NCBI RefSeq assembly: GCF_009928525.1
Contig: NZ_JAABOK010000004.1
Coordinates: 1 to 64,000 of the forward strand
DNA: 64,000 nt
Origin: Chitinophaga solisilvae
GTDB lineage: Bacteria > Bacteroidota > Bacteroidia > Chitinophagales > Chitinophagaceae
Reading direction: 5' to 3'
Position numbers and translations under genes: made by a program. Positions within the stretch are counted from its first letter, which is position 1. Each line of letters begins with the position of its first letter. Under the pieces are notes generated by a model that saw only the letters and a program-made list of their open reading frames with translations, had not been told where the DNA came from and made no database searches. Below, piece by piece: positions 16,248-24,251 of this stretch.

Positions 16248-18158
16248 ATGAAATTCCTGCAATTAACCGTCGCCCTGATCCTGACAGCAGCCCGTATCCC
16301 TGTATTGGCGGGCGATCCCGTGTATCCTGTGAGCGCCATACCCGACTCTTTGAAAAAAGAAGCGCACCTGGTAAAAAGACTGGACGAACGGACGCTCCAG
16401 GTGACCAGCCTGAAGGAAATGCGTATGGTCAGCCACATCTTTATCACCGTACTGGATGAAGAAGGTGCTGCTGCAGCCGGAATGGTGGAACGCTACGATA
16501 AACAGACAGAGATTAAATCCATCAGCGGAGCGCTCTATGATGCAGACGGCAAACTGATCAAACGCCTGAAACAATCAGATCTCAGGGATGTCAGCCAGCA
16601 GGGCGATGGTAGCCTGATGACGGACAGCCGCTATAAAATCCATCGCTTTTACCATAACGTATATCCGTATACGGTAGAGTATGAGGTAGAGGTGAAACTG
16701 AACAACTCCTTTCTGTTTCCCCGCTGGACACCACGCGACGAGAAGCATTGCACTGTACAGGAAGCGCGGCTGACGGTAAACACGCCGGCAGATTTCAAAT
16801 TCCGTTATCATACCTTCTGCTATCCCGGTCAGCCGGTTGTACGGGAAGACAAAGGACAGAAATCCTATAGCTGGGAAGTACGAAACCTGCCCGTATACAA
16901 GGAAGAATACTATTCCCTGGAAGGATATAAACTCACGCCTACCGTATGGCTGGCCCCGGATGCATTCCGGCTGGATGACTATGAAGGTAATATGAACACC
17001 TGGAAAGGACTGAGCCTCTTCGCCTATACGCTGAATGCCGGCCGGGATGAGCTGCCCGATAATATTAAACAGAAAGTACATCAGCTGACAGATAACCTGC
17101 CCGGCAACGATGCTAAAATTGCCGCGCTGTATAAATACCTGCAGCAGAATTACCGCTACATCAGTATCCAGCTGGGTATCGGCGGGTTACAGACTTTTGA
17201 TGCCAGAACCACCGCTGCCAAAGGTTATGGCGATTGTAAAGCCCTCTCCAATTTTATGATGGCTATGCTGAAAGAAGCCGGCATCCCTTCCAGCTGCGCC
17301 TGGGTGAAATCAGGAGAAGGACAGACCGATGTGCAGGAGGATTTTCCGGTAGACAGATTTGATCACGTGATACTCTGCATCCCCGGTGCGAAGGATACCA
17401 CCTGGCTGGAATGTACCAGCAATACGCTGCCATCAGGCTACCTGAGCGGATTTACAGCCGGCCGCCAGGTGCTGCTCCTCGACGAAAAGGGGAGCGGGCT
17501 GGTACGCACTCCCGTTTATGGTATGGCCAGTAATCAGCAACACCGCACCATCAGCGCCACCCTGGACGAAAACGGCAACATGAAGGCAGATGCGCTGACG
17601 GTCCGCACCGGCATGGAACAGGACGACCTTCACGAAGTACTGCATGCCCTGAACAAGGAAAAACAGCTGGAACGCATGCGTTCCGAACTGGATATTGCCA
17701 GCTACGACATCGTTTCCTATGATTGCGAAGAAACACTTTCCAGAAATCCTTCCATAGCAGAACACATCGTTCTCAACTGTAAAGGCTATGCCACGGTAAC
17801 GGGTAAACGTATTTTTGTAACGCCTAATGTACTGAACAGGTCCATACCCAAACTAACCAATGATTCCGCCCGTATTTCCCCGCTGCGCTTCCGGTATGAA
17901 TTCCTGCACAGCGATACGGTAAAGATCACCATTCCGGATGGATACAAGCTGGAATCCCTGCCTGCCGCCACGGAACTGACAACTAAATTTGGCAGCTATT
18001 CCGCTTCCACTACCCTCAGCGGAAATACGGTAACGTACATACGAAGAATGGAGCGTAAAGCCGGCACCTTTCCGGTGGCCGCATACGAGGACCTGGTAAA
18101 ATTCTACAGCGCCATCAACAAATCAGACCGGGCCCGCCTCGTCATGCTGAAAATGTAA
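16248..18158 (+). CDS. DUF3857 and transglutaminase-domain protein, active-site residues present
   Basis: A 636-residue exported protein (signal peptide 1-22, ending VLAG). An N-terminal DUF3857 domain spans about 50-220, followed by a transglutaminase-like core at about 265-400. The nucleophile Cys is in GYGDCKALSNFMMAML and the His in VDRFDHVILCIPG, with the acidic residue in WLECTSN. ATG 16248 directly follows a TTG and the stop of the preceding paralogue, so the two are translationally linked. Proteins of this class occur widely in Bacteroidetes and their substrates are not known; proteolysis or cross-linking of surface peptides is only a guess. Confidence 0.87.
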   Translation: MKFLQLTVALILTAARIPVLAGDPVYPVSAIPDSLKKEAHLVKRLDERTLQVTSLKEMRMVSHIFITVLDEEGAAAAGMVERYDKQTEIKSISGALYDADGKLIKRLKQSDLRDVSQQGDGSLMTDSRYKIHRFYHNVYPYTVEYEVEVKLNNSFLFPRWTPRDEKHCTVQEARLTVNTPADFKFRYHTFCYPGQPVVREDKGQKSYSWEVRNLPVYKEEYYSLEGYKLTPTVWLAPDAFRLDDYEGNMNTWKGLSLFAYTLNAGRDELPDNIKQKVHQLTDNLPGNDAKIAALYKYLQQNYRYISIQLGIGGLQTFDARTTAAKGYGDCKALSNFMMAMLKEAGIPSSCAWVKSGEGQTDVQEDFPVDRFDHVILCIPGAKDTTWLECTSNTLPSGYLSGFTAGRQVLLLDEKGSGLVRTPVYGMASNQQHRTISATLDENGNMKADALTVRTGMEQDDLHEVLHALNKEKQLERMRSELDIASYDIVSYDCEETLSRNPSIAEHIVLNCKGYATVTGKRIFVTPNVLNRSIPKLTNDSARISPLRFRYEFLHSDTVKITIPDGYKLESLPAATELTTKFGSYSASTTLSGNTVTYIRRMERKAGTFPVAAYEDLVKFYSAINKSDRARLVMLKM

Positions 18159-18160
18159 TC

Positions 18161-18269
18161 ATTTTATTATTTGATTATTTGAGATTTTGTATCCAATAAA
18201 AAAGCCCTCCGGACTATCCGGAGGGCTTTTTTATTGGATACAAAATCTCAAATAATCAAATAATAAAAT
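18161..18269. terminator. Family B hairpin repeat built around a bidirectional terminator
   Basis: Arms 18161-18212 and 18218-18269 are perfect reverse complements over 52 bases with a 5-base loop. The centre is a classical intrinsic terminator usable on both strands: six or more A, GCCCTCCGG, ACTAT, CCGGAGGGC, then six T. The outer part is the family B octamer module (TTATTTGATTATTTGAGATTT). It lies between two convergent genes. Confidence 0.93.
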
Positions 18270-18274
18270 AACTC

Positions 18275-19555
18275 CTATTTCTCTCTTACACTGACAGAAA
18301 TATGTCTGTCTTTTTTGCGTTCCTCGTCAGGAGCGGTGGCCGCAGCTTTGGCGAATTGAGAGCCGTAGCCTTCTGCGCCCAGCAGCTGAGCCATATCGGT
18401 GTTCAGTTTTTTCAGTTCAGTAACTACTGCTTCCGCACGCTGACCGGAGAGTTTCACATTCTGGGTGCTGTCGCCGGTACGGTCGGTGTATCCGCCTATC
18501 TTGATTTTTGTTTTAGGGAATGCTTTCAGGATAGCGGCGATGTTGCCGATCTGTTTATTGCTTTCATCGGTGAGCTGTGCGCTGCCGGTTTTGAAATTGA
18601 GGTTGTCAAAGTCAAACCACACGTCTTTGCCGGCAGATTTGGAGCCGTCTTTCAGGAAGGTGACCAGCTGGTCTTCAATGCCGCCCTTATAAGCGTCCAG
18701 AATGGTGCCGTCAGGCAGCGTCACCTTGATGCTTTCGCGTGTTTCCGTAACAGGAGTGGTTTCCGTAACGTTGATGGATGCCGAATCTGCCAGCTGGCTG
18801 GTGGTGATACTGTCGGTTACCACAGTGCCGTCATGTTTACCGCCGCCGCAGCCTTTCATCAGGTACCACAGCAGGATGATAGCCACCAGGATCAGGAGTA
18901 ACGGCCATATCCAGCGGCCGCCGCTGGCCTGTTTAACGGTGTTGATAGTGGTATTGGCAGCATTGGCAGCGCCGCTGCCGATACCGGAAGCGAGGTTGCC
19001 CAACTTTTTACTGAGATCTCCCAGGCTGGCCAGACCCAATACCCCGGCGAGATTCAGCCCTCCGGGCACAGCGCCCAGTATTTTATCTTTCTGTGTATTC
19101 AGGAAGGAGAGGAAAGAGTTAGGCGTAAGGTTATTCTGTACCGCATACTGGCCGGCTACTCCCAGCGTGGCCGGAGCAGCTGTTTGCAGTAAGGTGTTGG
19201 CAGACGATTCTTTAATGCCCGCGAAAGAAGCCAGCATACCGGTAATACTGCTTACTTTGTCTCCGAAAAGACTCCTCAGCAGATCGCCTCCCTTGGCCAG
19301 CAGCCCGCCGCCTCCCAGCGCTCCTGCTATGGCAGATGAATTGGCGTCCCCGGCTACGCTCTTGATCATGTTGAATATCCCTCCTGCATCACCATCAGAT
19401 CCTGCCTTGTTCAGCAAACCGGTAAAAATGGTCGGGATAATGCCGCTCAATGCCTTCTGTATGCCCCCCTCGCTTTCTCCCAACTGTGAGGATGCCTGAC
19501 TAACAACGCTGCTGTTGAAAATATTTTTTGCACTTTCTAGTAAGTCAAATGACAT
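18275..19555 (-). CDS. DUF937 - transmembrane - OmpA chimera
   Basis: A 426-residue protein. Residues about 1-170 are a Gly/Ala/Ser-rich DUF937 region, a transmembrane helix lies near 218-235 (WIWPLLLILVAIILLWYL) and a linker near 240-300. The OmpA C-terminal peptidoglycan-binding domain spans about 310-426, with the TKIKIGGYTDRTGDSTQNVKLSGQRA signature split over its usual helix. There is no signal peptide, so the DUF937 part is probably cytoplasmic and the OmpA part reaches the peptidoglycan from the inner membrane. This arrangement is known in Bacteroidetes but its role is unclear. Confidence 0.85.
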   Translation of the reverse strand: MSFDLLESAKNIFNSSVVSQASSQLGESEGGIQKALSGIIPTIFTGLLNKAGSDGDAGGIFNMIKSVAGDANSSAIAGALGGGGLLAKGGDLLRSLFGDKVSSITGMLASFAGIKESSANTLLQTAAPATLGVAGQYAVQNNLTPNSFLSFLNTQKDKILGAVPGGLNLAGVLGLASLGDLSKKLGNLASGIGSGAANAANTTINTVKQASGGRWIWPLLLILVAIILLWYLMKGCGGGKHDGTVVTDSITTSQLADSASINVTETTPVTETRESIKVTLPDGTILDAYKGGIEDQLVTFLKDGSKSAGKDVWFDFDNLNFKTGSAQLTDESNKQIGNIAAILKAFPKTKIKIGGYTDRTGDSTQNVKLSGQRAEAVVTELKKLNTDMAQLLGAEGYGSQFAKAAATAPDEERKKDRHISVSVREK

Positions 19556-19766
19556 AATTGTAGGGTTTAATGATGAAGAATGAAGATTTGAAACACACCT
19601 GTGGCTTCAGATTTTTTATAACAACAAGGGAGGGCGGGTTGTTTGATTGCCCGGCAAGATTAACAGAAAACATTACATATATATGTTTAACCATCTTTTT
19701 AATTCGCTATTTGTTCATATAATTAATTGATTTGTAGATAGATAATTATTTATTTTTCCTTAAAGC

Positions 19767-19797
19767 TTGGCGCCTCTGCCATTTTTTTGTATCTTTG
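19767..19797 (+). promoter_or_regulatory. Promoter of the glycine betaine transport operon
   Basis: TTG at 19767-19769 and TATCTTTG at 19790-19797 form a -33/-7 pair (TAnnTTTG consensus) with 20 bases between, the same spacing as the promoter at 12250. Transcription would start near 19803, which leaves a leader of about 200 nt before the porin gene. Confidence 0.6.
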
Positions 19798-19802
19798 CCG
19801 TG

Positions 19803-20006
19803 CTTAACGCATTTTCCGGCTGTTAAATGTGCCTTCCGAGCACAGTGCATTGCGCTACTACAGCCAATATTTATTGGTAATTGATCATTTGTCGGGCCGC
19901 ATCGCGCCCGGTTTTCCTTCCCCGCTTCTGTTTTATGCAGTGGCTCCGCTCATAGGTACTCCTATGTCGCCTGGGAACAGATCAGCTTAAACATATTAAA
20001 TAATTA
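19803..20006 (+). promoter_or_regulatory. Structured 5' leader of the betaine operon, possible cis-regulatory RNA
   Basis: The gap 19556-20006 has no gene. Its second half would be transcribed and is more GC-rich than usual spacers. Small hairpins visible in order include GTGC/GCAC around CTTCCGA, CCAATA-TT-TATTGG, CGGGC/GCCCG around CGCATCGC, and ATAGG-TACT-CCTAT. I cannot match it to a known riboswitch family. As a leader of osmolyte-uptake genes it could respond to osmotic conditions, which is inference. The first half (19556-19760) is AT-rich and I see nothing else in it. Confidence 0.4.
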
Positions 20007-21161
20007 ATGTCTATGATTAAAACATCATTGCATTGGTTGTTGCTATGCTTACTGCTCCTCTTGCCTGGTATGCTCGTGGTTGCACAGGATAGTACCCTGA
20101 CCAAAAAAGACAAACCCACCTTCCGCATTGGTGGAGCACTGCGCTTTAACTACAACCTTTCCTCCTGGAAGAAAGAACAGGTGAAGCGCGGCGGTGACTT
20201 CGGGTTCGACATGTTCCGCATCAACGCGGACGCCGCCTGGAAAAATTTATCCCTGCATGCGGAATACCGCTTCTATTCAAAAGATTTCGGCGGAGGGATG
20301 CTCAAGGAAGGATATGTGCGCTATCGCTTCAATGACAGCACACACGTAGATATAGGCCTGACGCAGGTGCCCTTCGGTAACCTGACCTACAATTCCCACA
20401 GTTGGTTCTTTAACCTGCCATATTACACCGGTAAGGAAGATGATTATGATATGGGCATCAAATTCGAACGCCGCAGCAATAAATGGAACTATCAGCTGGC
20501 TTTCTTCAAGAATGCAGAAGAACTGAATTTCGGAGATAAATCAGCCACAGATCCCGGCCGCTATTCCTACGACGTGGCCGGCCGTAATAAGGAAGTCAAT
20601 CAGGGTAATGCCCGCGCGGAATATATGTTCCTCCCGCAGCAAAGTATAGGCGCTTCCGTTATGCTCGGCGGATTATACAATATCCCGTCCGGCAATATGG
20701 GCAGCCACTGGGCCGCAGCCCTGCACAGCAACCTGAATGCCGGCAAATGGAATCTTAAACTGGCATCCATGTATTACCGCTATAACCCGGCCGACTCCGC
20801 GCAGTTCTCCGGATACGTGGACATGGCCGCCTATGGCGCCTCCTACCAGGTAGCCGCAGAAGCCTTTATGCATACCGCTTCCCTGTCGTTTACCCAGCCG
20901 GTGAAATGGGGGCCCGTCAGCGCCCTCACCTTCTACAATGACTATTCCTATATGCGCAAACCAGCTACAGATTTTCACGACACGCAGATGAACGTGCTGG
21001 GATGTATGGTTACCGCAGGCCATATCTATACCTATATAGACTGGGCCTCCGGGAAAAACCATCCCTGGCTTGGTCCTGTCTGGAATGAAGCCCTCGCCGC
21101 CGGAACGCCCGGAGCAGGCTGGCACAGCAGATTTAACATCAACATCGGATACTATTTCTGA
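20007..21161 (+). CDS. Outer-membrane porin-like beta-barrel protein
   Basis: A 384-residue outer-membrane protein with a signal peptide at 1-26 (ending VVAQ). The rest consists of alternating amphipathic strands typical of 16-strand porins of the phosphate-selective porin O/P type (FRIGGALRFNYN, LSLHAEYRFYS, VDIGLTQVPFG), and it ends in a C-terminal Phe (NINIGYYF). It is the first gene of a unit with proV, proW and the substrate-binding lipoprotein. The context suggests that it provides the outer-membrane passage for glycine betaine or a related compound. That role is inference from position. Confidence 0.8.
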   Translation: MSMIKTSLHWLLLCLLLLLPGMLVVAQDSTLTKKDKPTFRIGGALRFNYNLSSWKKEQVKRGGDFGFDMFRINADAAWKNLSLHAEYRFYSKDFGGGMLKEGYVRYRFNDSTHVDIGLTQVPFGNLTYNSHSWFFNLPYYTGKEDDYDMGIKFERRSNKWNYQLAFFKNAEELNFGDKSATDPGRYSYDVAGRNKEVNQGNARAEYMFLPQQSIGASVMLGGLYNIPSGNMGSHWAAALHSNLNAGKWNLKLASMYYRYNPADSAQFSGYVDMAAYGASYQVAAEAFMHTASLSFTQPVKWGPVSALTFYNDYSYMRKPATDFHDTQMNVLGCMVTAGHIYTYIDWASGKNHPWLGPVWNEALAAGTPGAGWHSRFNINIGYYF

Positions 21162-21191
21162 TCATCTCTTCACCCTTAAAAACTAACGGAT

Positions 21192-22403
21192 ATGCCTAAA
21201 CTAAAAATAGAAGACCTCACCCTGATTTTCGGCCGCGATCAGCATACCGCACTGCAGCTGCTGAAACAGGGAAAGAGCAAAGCCGACATCCTCGACGCTA
21301 CCGGCTGTACGGTAGCGGTAAAGAATGCCTCTTTCGAAATAGGAAAAGGCGAATTTTTTGTCATCATGGGCCTCTCTGGCAGCGGTAAGTCAAGCCTGCT
21401 GCGCTGCCTGAACCGGCTCATTGAACCCAGCGCAGGAAATGTGATCCTTAACGGCACCAACATCACCGCTATGAACGATCAGCAGCTGCAACAGGTACGC
21501 CGCAGGGAAATCTCCATGGTATTCCAGAAATTCGGACTGCTGCCGCACCGCTCCGTACTGGAGAATGTAGCCTTCGGCCTGGAGCTGCAACGTATTCCTG
21601 AAAAGGAAAGAACGGAAAAAGCACAGGCAGTCATTGAGCTGGTAGGACTCAAAGGCTACGAGAATATGCTGCCGGCAGAACTTTCCGGCGGTATGCAGCA
21701 AAGAGTAGGACTGGCCCGCGCACTCGCCAACGACCCGGAAGTATTGCTGATGGATGAAGCCTTCTCCGCACTCGATCCCCTCATCCGCACCCAGATGCAG
21801 GATGAACTGCTCGACCTCCAGGAGAAAATGCATAAAACCATCGTCTTCATTACCCACGATCTCGATGAGGCCATCCGCCTCGGAGATCGTATCGCCATTA
21901 TGAAAGACGGAGAAGTGATACAGATAGGTACCCCGGAAGAAATTCTCACCGCACCCGCCAATGATTACGTATCCTCTTTCGTGGAAAAAGTAGACCGTAA
22001 AGCCATTATCACCGCCTCTTCCATGATGGATACAAAACCTACCGTCGCCGTATTCCGTAAAGACGGCCCGGAAGGAAGCCTGCGTAAAATGCGCGCTACC
22101 GGCCTGGATATATTGCCGGCAGTTACGGTAGACAAACACTTCCTCGGCTTTGTATACCTCCGCGAGATACTGGAATGCAAACAACGCGGCGATAAAACCA
22201 TTGAAGCCGTTATTCACCGCGACGTACCGGTAGCATACGCCGATACTACCGTAGAACAGATGCTTCCGTTCATCGCGGAAACAGATAAACCAGTGGCCGT
22301 TGTAAATCCGGAGAATAATAAACTGCTGGGATTGATTTCCCAGACCGCACTGGTCATTGAAACTACCGGCAGACAGCCCGTCGCGGCTAACCTGACCGCC
22401 TAA
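21192..22403 (+). CDS. proV: Glycine betaine/proline ABC transporter, ATP-binding subunit
   Basis: A 403-residue ATPase of the ProV/OpuAA family. Walker A is GLSGSGKSS near residue 60, the Q-loop is in MVFQKFGLLPHR, the signature is LSGGMQQRVGLARAL, Walker B is LLMDEAFSALDP and the switch His is in FITHDLDEA. The C-terminal 125 residues form a pair of CBS domains, which in OpuA-type transporters sense ionic strength or c-di-AMP. Family members have the same N-terminal extension KIEDLTLIFG. It follows the porin by 30 bases and precedes the permease by 14. Confidence 0.95.
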   Translation: MPKLKIEDLTLIFGRDQHTALQLLKQGKSKADILDATGCTVAVKNASFEIGKGEFFVIMGLSGSGKSSLLRCLNRLIEPSAGNVILNGTNITAMNDQQLQQVRRREISMVFQKFGLLPHRSVLENVAFGLELQRIPEKERTEKAQAVIELVGLKGYENMLPAELSGGMQQRVGLARALANDPEVLLMDEAFSALDPLIRTQMQDELLDLQEKMHKTIVFITHDLDEAIRLGDRIAIMKDGEVIQIGTPEEILTAPANDYVSSFVEKVDRKAIITASSMMDTKPTVAVFRKDGPEGSLRKMRATGLDILPAVTVDKHFLGFVYLREILECKQRGDKTIEAVIHRDVPVAYADTTVEQMLPFIAETDKPVAVVNPENNKLLGLISQTALVIETTGRQPVAANLTA

Positions 22404-22417
22404 ACGAAAATGAACTT

Positions 22418-23242
22418 ATGATTAAAATTGGAAAGTATATAGAACAATTCATTAACTGGCTCACCCACAATTTTCACCCTTTCTTTAAAACTATTAAGAG
22501 TGGTGTGGAAACGATGGTGGACGGTGTATTATGGCTCTTTACCTGCATGCCCTTCTATGTGGTGATAGCTGCATTGGCGCTCATCGCCTGGAGAAGAGCC
22601 GGCTGGGGCGTAGGCCTTATCACGGCGCTCGGCCTCTCGCTCATCTATGGTATGGGATACTGGATGCCCACCATGGAAACACTTTCACTGATCCTGGTAT
22701 CTGCATTTATTGCCCTGATGATCGGTATTCCCCTGGGTATATGGGCCGCCAGAAGCACTATGGTAGGCAAAGTTATGCGACCATTGCTGGACTTCATGCA
22801 GACCATGCCGGCTTTCGTGTACCTGATTCCGGCCGTATTATTTTTTGGCCTGGGAAAAGTGCCGGGTGTCTTCGCCACCATTATATTTGCAATGCCGCCG
22901 GCTGTTCGTTTAACCACCCTGGGTATCAGCCAGGTGCCGGCTGATATGGTGGAAGCTACCCGTTCTTTCGGAGCTACCCGCCGGCAACTACTGTTTAAAG
23001 TGGAACTGCCCCTGGCTTTACCCACCATTCTGGCCGGTGTCAACCAAACGATTATGATGTCGTTATCTATGGTAGTGGTATCTGCCATGATCGCCGCAGG
23101 CGGACTGGGAGAAATAGTACTGAAGGGAATTACCCAACTGAAGATAGGACTTGGCTTTGAAGGAGGTATTGCAGTAGTGATCCTGGCCGTCATCCTGGAC
23201 CGTATCACACAATCTTTCGGAAAGAAAAAAACTACACGCTAA
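22418..23242 (+). CDS. proW: Glycine betaine/proline ABC transporter, permease
   Basis: A 274-residue inner-membrane permease with about six transmembrane segments. The coupling loop is the EAA-type segment MVEATRSFGATRRQLLFKVELPLALPTILAGVNQ, which contacts the ATPase. Family blocks LLDFMQTMPAFVYLIPAVLFFG and PPAVRLTTLGI are present. It forms the channel for betaine uptake together with the ATPase upstream and the lipoprotein 17 bases downstream. Confidence 0.95.
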   Translation: MIKIGKYIEQFINWLTHNFHPFFKTIKSGVETMVDGVLWLFTCMPFYVVIAALALIAWRRAGWGVGLITALGLSLIYGMGYWMPTMETLSLILVSAFIALMIGIPLGIWAARSTMVGKVMRPLLDFMQTMPAFVYLIPAVLFFGLGKVPGVFATIIFAMPPAVRLTTLGISQVPADMVEATRSFGATRRQLLFKVELPLALPTILAGVNQTIMMSLSMVVVSAMIAAGGLGEIVLKGITQLKIGLGFEGGIAVVILAVILDRITQSFGKKKTTR

Positions 23243-23259
23243 AAATAAAACATAAGCAC

Positions 23260-24102
23260 ATGAAAAAGATATTGACCCTCGCGATGGTTGCTGCTGTTAC
23301 CATTTTTACAGCATGTAACCAGGAAACAAAACCGGCTGATAAAAAAATTACCATCGGCTATGTCAACTGGGCTGAAGGCGTAGCCATGACACAACTGGCT
23401 AAAGTGATGCTGGAAGAAAAAGGCTATAAAGTCATCCTGAAAAATGCCGATGTAGCGCCGGTATTCGCCGCTGTTGCCGGCGGTGATGCAGACGTATTCA
23501 TGGACGCCTGGATGCCGGTTACCCATAAAACCTATATGGAAACTTTCGGTGATAAACTCACCGTCCTGAATACCAGCTTCGACGGCGCCCGTATCGGCCT
23601 CGTCGTTCCTGACTATGTAACCACTCGTACAATCGAAGAACTGAGCAGTGATAAAGCTAAATTCGGCGGCAACGTGGTAGGCATCGATGCCGGCGCCGGC
23701 ATCATGACCAAGGCAGAAGACGCTATCCGGGAATACGGCCTGGACTACCAGCTGCAGTCATCCAGCGAAGCAGCCATGATGGCCACCCTTAAAAAGAATA
23801 TTGATGAAAAACTTCCGGTTGTAGTGACTGGCTGGTCCCCGCACTTTATGTTCTCCCGCTACAAACTGCGCTTCCTCGAAGATCCCAGAAAACTCTTCGG
23901 CGAAACAGAAAAAATCCAGATCGTAGCCAACAGCGAATTCTCTGTCCGCGATACCATCGCCGTTAACTTCTTCCGCAACTTCAAACTGAACAGCGACCAG
24001 CTCGGCTCCCTCATGGGGGCTATGGCCGAAGCAGACGGAAAAGAAACAGCGGTTATTAAACAATGGATAAAGGAGAATGGGGAAGTGGTGAAGAATTGGT
24101 AA
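23260..24102 (+). CDS. Glycine betaine-binding lipoprotein (OpuAC/ProX-like)
   Basis: A 280-residue type II periplasmic binding protein anchored as a lipoprotein: signal peptide with lipobox FTAC, Cys19. The opening KKITIGYVNWAEGVAMTQLAKVMLEEKGY and the DVFMDAWMPVTHKTY and VVTGWSPHFMFSRYKLRFLEDP blocks are those of the OpuAC family, whose Trp residues form the aromatic cage for trimethylammonium groups. It completes the porin-ATPase-permease-binding protein unit. Betaine is the most likely ligand; choline or proline betaine are also possible. Confidence 0.93.
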   Translation: MKKILTLAMVAAVTIFTACNQETKPADKKITIGYVNWAEGVAMTQLAKVMLEEKGYKVILKNADVAPVFAAVAGGDADVFMDAWMPVTHKTYMETFGDKLTVLNTSFDGARIGLVVPDYVTTRTIEELSSDKAKFGGNVVGIDAGAGIMTKAEDAIREYGLDYQLQSSSEAAMMATLKKNIDEKLPVVVTGWSPHFMFSRYKLRFLEDPRKLFGETEKIQIVANSEFSVRDTIAVNFFRNFKLNSDQLGSLMGAMAEADGKETAVIKQWIKENGEVVKNW

Positions 24103-24115
24103 CCATTATTGGGAT

Positions 24116-24236
24116 AATTACGAATTACGAATTGCGAATTACGAATGAGGAGCGAAGATATGAGCGGATAAAGAATTTACTTCTCCGCTCATATCTTCGC
24201 TCCTCATTCGTAATTCGCAATTCGTAATTCGTAATT
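24116..24236. repeat. Family A long hairpin repeat, perfect 53-bp arms
   Basis: Arms 24116-24168 and 24184-24236 are perfect reverse complements over 53 bases with a 15-base loop. The arm is four AATTACG-type heptamers followed by AATGAGGAGCGAAGATATGAGCGGA read outside-in. The loop TAAAGAATTTACTTC is nearly the same as in the copy at 2484. A further single AATTCGTAATT follows at 24240-24250. The element lies between convergent genes and almost touches the stop codon at 24252. Confidence 0.92.
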
Positions 24237-24251
24237 TACAATTCGTAATTA

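Noticed and set aside
19803-20006. Known riboswitch before the betaine operon
   Set aside because: I could not match the hairpins to cobalamin, SAM, c-di-AMP or guanidine consensus elements, so it is reported only as a structured leader.
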